A stretch of DNA of 10,571 nucleotides from an uncultured Lachnospiraceae bacterium (GTDB lineage: Bacteria > Bacillota > Clostridia > Lachnospirales > Lachnospiraceae), in NCBI GenBank assembly GCA_910585065.1, contig CAJUCG010000112.1, positions 1 through 10,571 of the forward strand, given 5' to 3'. Of the stretch, positions 1-5,633 are shown one piece after another. How positions within the stretch are numbered: position 1 is the stretch's first letter; every line of letters begins with the position of its first letter. The translations under genes and the position numbers were made by a program. The notes beneath the pieces were generated by a model that was given only the letters and a program-made list of their open reading frames with translations, was not told the DNA's origin and ran no database searches.

Positions 1-171
1 TTTATAATTAACATTATATGTCCTCACTCAGTAATTCGAACGCACTAATATTAAACAGAACGAACAGCCAAATTCTATTTTTACAGCAATGAATTTTGCA
101 TATCTCCAGATATAATTATATTATATTCAAACATATATTTCAACTATTTTATCAAAATATTTAAAATAGTT

Positions 172-199
172 TTGTATTTTTGTCTATTTTTCATACAAT
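172..199 (+). promoter_or_regulatory. putative sigma-A promoter upstream of candidate small RNA
   Basis: A -35-like TTGTAT (172-177) and a -10-like TACAAT (194-199) are separated by 16 bp, so transcription would begin near 206. It starts directly after an AT-rich perfect palindrome (142-171), which could be an operator. The -35 box is weak and AT-rich DNA gives chance matches. Confidence 0.35.
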
Positions 200-205
200 A
201 CTGAA

Positions 206-308
206 GGGGGACTAAAAGTCTACAGACGATGGGCAGCATGGAAGAATAGGTGAGAATTTTAAAGAGCCTTTTGAAGTAAACAATAATAAAAGCAATCGTC
301 TTTTTTTG
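206..308 (+). ncRNA. candidate short structured RNA of unknown class
   Basis: A transcript from the promoter at 172-199 would start near 206 and end in a T run at 301-307. Its ends are defined by pairing: AGACGAT (224-230) is perfectly complementary to ATCGTCT (295-301), which is followed directly by the T run, as in a terminator-closed RNA. A small 5' hairpin, GACT-AAA-AGTC (210-220), precedes it, and TAAAG/CTTTT can pair inside the loop. No reading frame longer than about ten codons with a ribosome binding site lies in it. I do not recognise a known riboswitch or sRNA family. The closing loop is large (64 nt), so this could be chance pairing. Confidence 0.3.
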
Positions 309-375
309 ATGTAATGGAGTTCAGCAAAGTAAAGAAGAAACTTTGTTGGATTGGAATTTAAGAATTCAATTGACA

Positions 376-404
376 TTGATTTATGGAACAGTTAGTGGTA
401 TAGT
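376..404 (+). promoter_or_regulatory. putative promoter of the acetyltransferase/phosphotransferase genes
   Basis: TTGATT (376-381) and TATAGT (399-404) have a 17-bp spacer. A perfect TTGACA lies just upstream at 370-375, but at 23 bp from the same -10 box it is too distant to be the main -35. Transcription would start near 411, giving a leader of about 125 nt before the gene at 537. Confidence 0.5.
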
Positions 405-459
405 AGAATAACTGACTCTTCCATTTCCTATTTAAAATTATATCAGATGTAGGATTGCA

Positions 460-499
460 GGGCGCATATAAGAGTGATGGCAGGGCACGACGTGCGCCC
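460..499 (+). promoter_or_regulatory. leader hairpin with two alternative pairings
   Basis: GGGCGCA (460-466) pairs perfectly with TGCGCCC (493-499). A second segment, GGGCAC (483-488), can instead pair with the same 3' arm (GTGCGCCC, 492-499) in a short-loop hairpin. The structure sits between the putative start of transcription and the ribosome binding site at 521-531, and is followed by T-rich but not T-run DNA. It could be an attenuator, an mRNA-stabilising stem, or a terminator of the upstream transcript. Confidence 0.35.
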
Positions 500-536
500 T
501 TGAATTTATTTAGAGCAGAAAAAGGAGGGGGAAATA

Positions 537-1037
537 ATGCGGTTAAGAAAGTATCAAAAAGAAGATTCCGAAGTAATATGCAGTTGGATTTCGGATGAAA
601 AGGGGTTATATCAATGGTCGGCGGACCGGTTTGGGAAACTTCCGCTTGTGGGCAGCACATTGGATAATGATTATGAGTCAAGGATAAAGGATGGTCGGTT
701 TATTCCGCTTACCGCCTTGAATGAAGACGGAAGTCTGGTAGGGCATCTGTATATTCGTTATCCAGACGATGGGGATGACCAAACGGTGCGCTTCGGTTTT
801 GTGATTGTTGATCCTAATTTAAGAGGGTGCGGGAATGGCAAGGAAATGCTGCGGCTGGCAATTGATTATGCAAAGAATATTCTGGGTGCGAATAAAATTA
901 CGCTGGGTGTATTTGCAAATAATGAAAATGCAAGATACTGTTATGAGGCAGTCGGGTTTTGTCCAGTTGGAACGGTGGAAATCTTTAAAATGCCGATCGG
1001 GGATTGGGAATGTATTGAAATGGAGTGGGAGGGGTGA
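537..1037 (+). CDS. GNAT-family N-acetyltransferase
   Basis: This 166-residue protein has the length and motifs of a single-domain GNAT enzyme, which moves an acetyl group from acetyl-CoA to an amine of a small molecule or protein in the cytoplasm. Motif A is seen at residues 88-112, with the acetyl-CoA pyrophosphate loop RGCGNGK at 96-102. Motif B is NENARYCYEAVGF at 129-141. The N-terminal start (MRLRKYQKEDSE) is typical of the fold. The ATG at 537 has a very strong AAAGGAGGGGG site 5 bases upstream. The substrate cannot be predicted. It is followed by an APH-fold kinase with no terminator between them, so the two may be co-transcribed. Such pairs can concern antibiotic or metabolite modification, but neither gene closely resembles a known resistance determinant that I can name. 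Confidence 0.88.
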   Translation: MRLRKYQKEDSEVICSWISDEKGLYQWSADRFGKLPLVGSTLDNDYESRIKDGRFIPLTALNEDGSLVGHLYIRYPDDGDDQTVRFGFVIVDPNLRGCGNGKEMLRLAIDYAKNILGANKITLGVFANNENARYCYEAVGFCPVGTVEIFKMPIGDWECIEMEWEG

Positions 1038-1114
1038 AAAATGGGAAATTTTGGAATCTTATAGATTATTGGGCGGTTAGTCAAAATATCATAACTGGAA
1101 GGGATAGAAAAAAC

Positions 1115-2098
1115 ATGGGGATGGAATTATTGGAGGAAATATGCAGTCAGTGTGGCTTAGGTGTGTTGGAATGCCAGCCGCTTCGGTTAAAGGGCGGATT
1201 TTTACATAAAATGTATTCTTTGTTTACAACAAAAGGCCGGTATGCCGTGAAATTATTGAACCCCAATATTATGCAGAGGGAAACGGCGATGGGAAATTAC
1301 CAGGCGGCAGAAAAACTTGAAGTGATGTTGGAGAAGGAGGGAATTCCCATTATCCCAGCACTGACTTTTTCGGGCAGGAAAATGCAGGAAGTAGACGGGC
1401 AGTTTTTTTATCTGTATGAATGGTATGATGGAAGGGCATTAAAGGGGGAGGAAATCACACAGGCTCATTGCCATAAAATCGGGGAATTGCTTGCGCGAAT
1501 TCACGCACTTTCTAGGCACGAGGAGGCACATGATTACGGCGAGATACATATTGAATGGGAATTTTACCTTGGACAGTATTCGGAAAGGAATAAAGAACTT
1601 TACCGTCTGTTAAAGGAAAATTTTTCTTTGCTTTACGAGAGCCAAGATAACGGAAATGCCGCAGTCAAAAAACTTCCGAAGCTTGTTTCAGTCTGCCACA
1701 ATGATATGGATTGCAAAAATATATTGTGGAAGGGCATGGATTGCCGGATTATTGATCTGGAATGTCTTGACTATTCCTCCCCGTTTGTGGAACTGTACGA
1801 ACTGGCATTATGCTGGTCAGGATATCAGGAATGCCGGATAAATTACCACTTATTCCGCTGCTTTTTGCAATCTTATGCGGAGGCGGGCGGGCAGCTTCCA
1901 GAGGACTGGGAAGTTATTTATTGGAGCAATTATGGCAGATTAGAATGGCTCGAATACAATATGAAGCGTTCTTTGGGGATGGAATGCTCAGAAGATGAGA
2001 TTGCCCTAGGGATTTCAGAAGTGAAAAATACGATGAGAAATATCATTTATTATCATAATGCGAGGGAAGATATTTTAAAGAACTGTATTTTAATTTAA
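1115..2098 (+). CDS. APH-fold phosphotransferase (aminoglycoside phosphotransferase/choline kinase-like)
   Basis: This cytoplasmic 327-residue protein has the protein-kinase-like fold of the APH family, which phosphorylates hydroxyls of small molecules with ATP. The N lobe has a candidate ATP-contacting lysine in AVKLLN (K46). The catalytic loop HNDMDCKN has H195, N196, the catalytic base D197 and metal ligand N202. The IIDLE motif at 212-216 supplies D214. A tryptophan-rich C lobe follows, with WLEYNMKRSLG near 278-288. I chose the ATG at 1115, about 11 bases after GGAAGGG (1097-1103). The frame is open back to a GTG at 1025 that overlaps the acetyltransferase, but those 30 residues look like non-coding DNA. 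The ATG at 1121 is another option. Substrate unknown: aminoglycoside, homoserine, a sugar alcohol and thiamine-type compounds are all possible in this superfamily. Confidence 0.85.
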   Translation: MGMELLEEICSQCGLGVLECQPLRLKGGFLHKMYSLFTTKGRYAVKLLNPNIMQRETAMGNYQAAEKLEVMLEKEGIPIIPALTFSGRKMQEVDGQFFYLYEWYDGRALKGEEITQAHCHKIGELLARIHALSRHEEAHDYGEIHIEWEFYLGQYSERNKELYRLLKENFSLLYESQDNGNAAVKKLPKLVSVCHNDMDCKNILWKGMDCRIIDLECLDYSSPFVELYELALCWSGYQECRINYHLFRCFLQSYAEAGGQLPEDWEVIYWSNYGRLEWLEYNMKRSLGMECSEDEIALGISEVKNTMRNIIYYHNAREDILKNCILI

Positions 2099-2124
2099 AA
2101 TAGGGTTGGCACTGGAGGAATTTC

Positions 2125-2225
2125 GCGGAACTAAAAACAGCATACGCCCGGACAGTGCCAGCAAGAAATTCCGCGAGGAAGGAGCAGAATTCCTTGCTTT
2201 GGTTATCAGTACTGGAAGGGCGGAT
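2125..2225 (+). repeat. 101-bp hairpin repeat, copy 1
   Basis: First of two identical tandem copies. The unit begins GCGGAACTAAAAACAGCAT and ends GAAGGGCGGAT. Most of it is one long imperfect stem-loop. The outer arms are GCATACGCCC (2140-2149) with GGGCGGATGC (2218-2227, running into copy 2), one mismatch. The inner arms are GCAAGAAATTC (2161-2171) with GAATTCCTTGC (2187-2197), one mismatch. A partly paired middle section contains CAGT/ACTG and GCCA/TGGT, and the loop is 15 nt (2172-2186). The period is not a multiple of three and all frames lack gene signals, so it is not coding. It resembles REP- or MITE-like intergenic palindromes, but shows no transposase and no clear target-site duplication. 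Confidence 0.9.
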
Positions 2226-2326
2226 GCGGAACTAAAAACAGCATACGCCCGGACAGTGCCAGCAAGAAATTCCGCGAGGAAGGAGCAGAATTCCTTGCTT
2301 TGGTTATCAGTACTGGAAGGGCGGAT
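2226..2326 (+). repeat. 101-bp hairpin repeat, copy 2
   Basis: Exact second copy, directly abutting the first. Its hairpin runs from 2241 to 2328, with the outer 3' arm again completed by the first bases of the next unit. This shows that the natural symmetric element is offset from the tandem period. Confidence 0.9.
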
Positions 2327-2339
2327 GCGGAACTAAAAA
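2327..2339 (+). repeat. partial third copy of the 101-bp repeat (13 bp)
   Basis: GCGGAACTAAAAA repeats the first 13 bases of the unit, then the match stops one base before the AGGAG ribosome binding site (2341-2345) of the next gene. DNA before copy 1 (about 2109-2124) also loosely resembles the end of a unit (ACTGGA...CGCGGAACT), suggesting that an older diverged copy stood there. Confidence 0.8.
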
Positions 2340-2352
2340 TAGGAGATAGAAA

Positions 2353-3384
2353 ATGGAAAATATTGTAAATCAAAATCTTCGCACCGTTATTGACGCAGTT
2401 GTAAAAAAGACGATGACGATGGACTTAACTTGGGAATGGCCGTGCGGCGTGGCGTACTATGGGATCTGCCAGGCATGGGAGCTTACAAAAAATCAGGAAT
2501 ATCTCGATTTTTTAACAAACTGGACAAAGCAATATCAAAAACTTGGCTTGCCCACATGGAATGTCAATACCTGTGCGATGGGGCATACGATGTTGACACT
2601 CTACCAGCAGACGGGGGAGGAATTTTACCATGATATCATAAAATCCAAGGTAAACTATCTGCGCGAAGATGCATTGCGTTTTGGGGATAAAGTTTTGCAG
2701 CACACGGTTTCCTCGGAAAATGATTTCCCAGAACAGTGCTGGGCAGATACCTTATTTATGGCGGCATTTTTTTTGCTGCGTGTAGGTGTGATGGAGAAGG
2801 ACGAGGAGATTATTCAGGATGCGCTAAACCAGTATTACTGGCATATTCAGTATCTGCAAAACAAGGAGAATGGGCTTTGGTACCACGGCTACAGCCATGT
2901 GGCAGAAAGTCATATGTCCGGCATTCACTGGGGACGGGCGAATGCATGGGCAGCCTACACGATGGCACAAGTAAAGAAACTGCTTTCTGACTGGTATCTT
3001 TATCCGCAGTGCATGGAGGTGGAATGTTCACTGCGCGACCAGCTGGCAGCGTTAAAGTTTTTGCAGTCGGAAAATGGGCTGTGGCGCACGATATTGGATG
3101 ATGAAGATTCCTATGAGGAAGTTTCTGCGTCCTGTGGGATTGCGGCGGCAATGATTGATAATGCCAACCCGCTACATCTTTCGTATGTGGAAAGGGCAGC
3201 TGCGGGGGTACTTTCAAATATTACGGCGGATGGCAGGGTTTTGAATGTTTCGGGCGGCACGGCGGTGATGAAGGATGCGGATGGGTATAGAAAGGTGCCA
3301 AAGGGCTGGATTCAGGGCTGGGGACAGGGACTCGCGCTCGCATTTCTTGTGGCATATGGAAAATTGCAAAAGGGAAGGGAGTAG
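2353..3384 (+). CDS. GH88/GH105-type unsaturated glucuronyl/rhamnogalacturonyl hydrolase
   Basis: This 343-residue protein matches the (alpha/alpha)6-barrel glycoside hydrolases of the YteR/YesR type. These remove the unsaturated uronic acid that polysaccharide lyases leave on pectin or glycosaminoglycan fragments. Visible hallmarks are WADTLFM at 130-136 with the likely catalytic D132, GLWYHGY at 174-180, WGRANAW at 193-199 (compare WARGNGW in the family), a GLW repeat near 241 and a C-terminal GWGQGLAL. There is no signal peptide, so it probably acts in the cytoplasm on imported oligosaccharides. The length is normal for GH105. The AGGAG at 2341-2345 lies 7 bases before the ATG. No transporter or lyase gene lies beside it, and its leader is crowded by the tandem hairpin repeats. 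The choice between GH88 and GH105 is not certain. Confidence 0.85.
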   Translation: MENIVNQNLRTVIDAVVKKTMTMDLTWEWPCGVAYYGICQAWELTKNQEYLDFLTNWTKQYQKLGLPTWNVNTCAMGHTMLTLYQQTGEEFYHDIIKSKVNYLREDALRFGDKVLQHTVSSENDFPEQCWADTLFMAAFFLLRVGVMEKDEEIIQDALNQYYWHIQYLQNKENGLWYHGYSHVAESHMSGIHWGRANAWAAYTMAQVKKLLSDWYLYPQCMEVECSLRDQLAALKFLQSENGLWRTILDDEDSYEEVSASCGIAAAMIDNANPLHLSYVERAAAGVLSNITADGRVLNVSGGTAVMKDADGYRKVPKGWIQGWGQGLALAFLVAYGKLQKGRE

Positions 3385-3512
3385 GCAATGGACTTTACCT
3401 GATCAAGTTTAAAAATTTTTTTGATTTTGGGTGTAACTTTTTAAATTCTCCTGCGAATAATAGGTGTAAAGGAAAACAGCGACAAGCTGAACACAAAAAA
3501 GGAGAGTAGATT

Positions 3513-4352
3513 ATGAAAAAGAAAATTTTATGTATGGCACTGGTTGGAGCAATGGCATTTTCAATGGCAGCGTGCGGTGGCAAGGAGGGAGAAGGGGATC
3601 TGACACCAACCCCTTCGGCGGCACCGACTGAGGAGGCAGGCAATTCAACGCCGGAGCCAACTCCAAGCGAAACACCAGCACAGGTGGAGGATTTTGATGT
3701 TACCGAGATGGTGGATGAGATTTTGGAGCGTGTGGAAACACCAGCGATGATGCCGGGATCGGATATGGAATTAACAGAAGTTTATGGCATCCCTGCGGAT
3801 AAGGTGGATGCTTACGCCATCCGTGTACCGATGATGAATGTATCCGCAGTCGAGATCTCGGCATTCCGGGCAGCGAGTGAGGAGGATGTGCAGGCTGTTG
3901 TGGATGGAATCAATGCGAGAGTGCAGGCATTAACTTCCCAGTGGGAGAGTTATCTGGCTGACCAGTTAGAATTAGTTCAGAATCACAAGCTGATTGTGCA
4001 GGGGCGGTATGTACTCTTTGTTATTGGTGAGGAGGAATTTTCTTCCTACGCGGAGAATGTGTTTATGCGCAAATTTGATCCGTCGATCGAGGAGATGGTG
4101 CTAGTTCGTAAATTCCATCAATTCCAAGGGGTAATCAAGGAAATGTCGGATGATAAGATAGTACTTGAGTATACTGAGGAGGATAAGGTATACACTTTTG
4201 AGTGCAAGTATGCAGAGCATTTTTATGCGGAGGGCGGCATGGAAAATTTTGCCGTCGGCGATACGGTAAATGCTACACTTGAAGAGCCTATTCCGGAGGC
4301 GGAAGGTGTAATGGAAGCTTCGCTCAACTATATTGTAAAAGTGATGGAATAA
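3513..4352 (+). CDS. lipoprotein with DUF4358-like core and C-terminal extension
   Basis: The 279-residue product has a lipoprotein signal: MKKK, a hydrophobic stretch, then lipobox MAAC with C21 as the predicted lipidated residue. It should therefore sit on the outer face of the membrane. A Thr/Pro/Glu-rich linker spans about 28-60. Residues 62-180 resemble DUF4358: helix DVTEMVDEILERVETPAMM, LTEVYGIPADKVDAYAI, the MNVSAVEIS segment, VDGINARVQ, and a region ending in QGRYVLFVIG. Residues about 195-279 add a strand-rich part (FQGVIKEMSDDKIVLEY, FAVGDTVNATLEE) that is not part of that core as I know it. GGAGAG (3501-3506) precedes the ATG by 6 bases. The function of DUF4358 is unknown to me. 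The gene lies 118 bp before the sigma factor gene on the same strand, so it may belong to the surface-modification cluster. Confidence 0.8.
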   Translation: MKKKILCMALVGAMAFSMAACGGKEGEGDLTPTPSAAPTEEAGNSTPEPTPSETPAQVEDFDVTEMVDEILERVETPAMMPGSDMELTEVYGIPADKVDAYAIRVPMMNVSAVEISAFRAASEEDVQAVVDGINARVQALTSQWESYLADQLELVQNHKLIVQGRYVLFVIGEEEFSSYAENVFMRKFDPSIEEMVLVRKFHQFQGVIKEMSDDKIVLEYTEEDKVYTFECKYAEHFYAEGGMENFAVGDTVNATLEEPIPEAEGVMEASLNYIVKVME

Positions 4353-4403
4353 ATGGAAAAAGGCTGGATGTTTTAGAAATTTTAGAGTGGAATATTCTTC
4401 CAT

Positions 4404-4458
4404 TGTGTGATATCATGAGAAAGACTGCCGGGGAATACGGTAGGATCACACAGGGAGG
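4404..4458 (+). promoter_or_regulatory. nested stem-loop abutting the ribosome binding site of the sigma gene
   Basis: TGTGTGAT (4404-4411) is perfectly complementary to ATCACACA (4445-4452). Inside it CTGCCG (4425-4430) pairs with CGGTAG (4438-4443) with one G-T wobble. The outer 3' arm ends immediately before the Shine-Dalgarno bases GGGAGG (4453-4458) of the sigma factor gene. Such a fold could limit ribosome access or be an operator or attenuator. A small extra hairpin (TGGAA/TTCCA, 4388-4402) stands just upstream. The function is inferred. Confidence 0.4.
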
Positions 4459-4470
4459 AAGGGATGTCGG

Positions 4471-5049
4471 ATGGGGCAGGATGAAGAAGATTATAAGGTT
4501 TTTCTTGGCGGGGGTCAGTCCGGCTTTGAGCGGCTGGTTCTGCGCTATAAGGATGGGCTGATACAATTTATCAACCGATATGTGCGCGATCTCTATCAAT
4601 CGGAGGATCTGGCGCAGGATGTTTTTGTGGAGGTGCTGCTGCATCCGGAGCGTTACCGGAAGGGCACCTCCTTTAAAACTTATATTTATACGATCGGGCA
4701 CCATAGGGCGGTAGATTATCTTCGGAAGAATGCGCGCCTTACATATGTCGGGACATATGAGGAGGCAGGAGAAGGCAGGGGAGCAGAGGTTTTAATGCAG
4801 GAAGAGGCACTGCTGGAGGAAAAAGTAATAAAAGAAGAAGAAAAGAAGATACTATATCATGCCATTGCGAAACTGAAAGCGGAGTATGGGAACGCGCTTT
4901 ATCTAATTGATATTGCGGGGCTTTCTTACGCGGATACGGCGAGGATACTGAAAAAATCGGAGGGACAGATAAAGATTTTAATTTATCGGGCAAGGAAAAA
5001 ACTAAAACAGAAATTGGAAGAAGAAAATATACCTGTTGAAAAGAAATAG
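4471..5049 (+). CDS. ECF-type RNA polymerase sigma factor (sigma-70 family)
   Basis: A 192-residue group IV sigma factor with only regions 2 and 4. Region 2 spans about 18-86 and shows the core-binding helix YQSEDLAQDVFVEVLLHPE (42-60) and the -10-reading helix TSFKTYIYTIGHHRAVDYLRK (66-86). An acidic, glutamate-rich linker covers 93-125. Region 4 spans about 126-183, with the helix-turn-helix GLSYADTARILKKSEGQIKIL (150-170) followed by IYRARKKLKQKL. The ATG at 4471 is the only sensible in-frame start, 12 bases after GGGAGG; an ATG at 4464 is out of frame. The protein should direct RNA polymerase to a small regulon, probably including this cluster. The gene downstream encodes a membrane protein where an anti-sigma factor is normally found. 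The recognised promoter sequence cannot be told from this window. Confidence 0.93.
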   Translation: MGQDEEDYKVFLGGGQSGFERLVLRYKDGLIQFINRYVRDLYQSEDLAQDVFVEVLLHPERYRKGTSFKTYIYTIGHHRAVDYLRKNARLTYVGTYEEAGEGRGAEVLMQEEALLEEKVIKEEEKKILYHAIAKLKAEYGNALYLIDIAGLSYADTARILKKSEGQIKILIYRARKKLKQKLEEENIPVEKK

Positions 5050-5162
5050 GGGCAGTGAATTAGCTGGGGAAAATGTGGCCTGGCGGGGAGTTTTTATCGG
5101 GAAACACATGGATGGGAGGTATCTGCGGGGTTGATTTTGTTTATGTGGGATGTGAGGCTGCA

Positions 5163-5630
5163 ATGAAAAGTGATGAGGAATTTATTGCTGGGATTTATCG
5201 GAAGGCAGAGGAAAAAAGGAAAGAGGAAGAAAAAAATACTAAGCGCGGGCAGCGTGTTTTTGCGTGGCGGCTGGCTGCCGCAGCGTGTTTATGTTTAATT
5301 GTTTCGGGTGTGGTGTATATGGGAAGTCAAAGGAAAGTGCCGCAAAAGGATCCAGTTTCCGAGCAGGATGCGGTGATGGCACTCTCAATTGAGAATGGGG
5401 GGGAACCGGCTGTGGACGGGGAGAGGAATTCTCGCGCATGGACATTTGAATTGGATGGGACAGATGATGGAAATGTAGGATCAGCTGAAAAAGGTGTGAG
5501 TGTGGTAAGGCAGCAGGAAAGGAATGTGGCTCTGGATGCATTCTGGGCAGGATATGAGTTTGCCCATTTCATCATGGAACCACCTTTGCAGGAAGATAAT
5601 ACCAATACACAGGAAACAGGAGGAAATTAA
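5163..5630 (+). CDS. single-pass membrane protein, putative anti-sigma factor
   Basis: The 155-residue product begins MKSDEEFIAGIYRKAEEKRK, a charged helix-forming cytoplasmic segment of about 33 residues. One membrane segment follows (about 34-54, VFAWRLAAAACLCLIVSGVVYMG), then an external acidic, low-complexity tail with a conserved-looking aromatic patch near the C terminus (LDAFWAGYEFAHFIMEPP). This layout, directly after an ECF sigma gene, is that of a membrane anti-sigma factor. However, no zinc-binding HxxxCxxC motif is present, so membership of a known anti-sigma family is not shown. The ribosome binding site for the ATG at 5163 is weak (GATGTGAGG). The frame is open back to an ATG at 5073, but those 30 residues are not protein-like. 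The next gene's Shine-Dalgarno site lies inside the end of this one, suggesting coupled translation. Confidence 0.7.
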   Translation: MKSDEEFIAGIYRKAEEKRKEEEKNTKRGQRVFAWRLAAAACLCLIVSGVVYMGSQRKVPQKDPVSEQDAVMALSIENGGEPAVDGERNSRAWTFELDGTDDGNVGSAEKGVSVVRQQERNVALDAFWAGYEFAHFIMEPPLQEDNTNTQETGGN

Positions 5631-5633
5631 CAT

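Larger units (their letters stand above)
1..536. other. AT-rich intergenic region without a protein gene
   Basis: No open frame here has both a ribosome binding site and protein-like composition. The first 200 bases are very AT-rich. The region holds an AT-only 10-bp inverted repeat (142-151 with 162-171, loop 152-161) followed by T-rich DNA, which could be a weak terminator of a gene to the left or a protein-binding palindrome. It also holds two promoter candidates, a candidate short RNA and a leader hairpin, listed separately. A further small hairpin (CAAAGT paired with ACTTTG, roughly 325-345) has no T tract. Confidence 0.6.

Noticed and set aside
1025..1114. GTG start giving the phosphotransferase 30 extra residues
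   Set aside because: It overlaps the acetyltransferase end, the residues are not family-like, and a better spaced ATG lies at 1115.
2106..2336. A 76-codon open frame across the tandem repeat
   Set aside because: It is made of the repeat itself. The 101-bp period shifts frame between copies, so the same DNA is read in two frames, and there is no good start signal. The repeat explains it fully.
2125..2339. CRISPR-like array
   Set aside because: The copies abut directly with no variable spacers, the unit is 101 bp, and no cas gene is present.
3401..3426. Possible terminator after the glycoside hydrolase (ATCAA ... TTGAT with an A/T core)
   Set aside because: The stem has only five good pairs plus a bulge and A/T runs. 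It is too weak to separate from general AT-richness.
3421..3461. Promoter boxes before the lipoprotein gene (TTGATT with TAAATT, or TGTAAC with AATAAT)
   Set aside because: Spacing or box quality is poor in each combination. A promoter is likely somewhere in this gap but cannot be fixed from sequence alone.
5073..5162. Longer N terminus of the putative anti-sigma protein
   Set aside because: The extra 30 residues are Gly/Trp/Cys-rich without pattern. The MKSDEEF start at 5163 gives a normal charged cytoplasmic helix. The weak ribosome binding site leaves some doubt.
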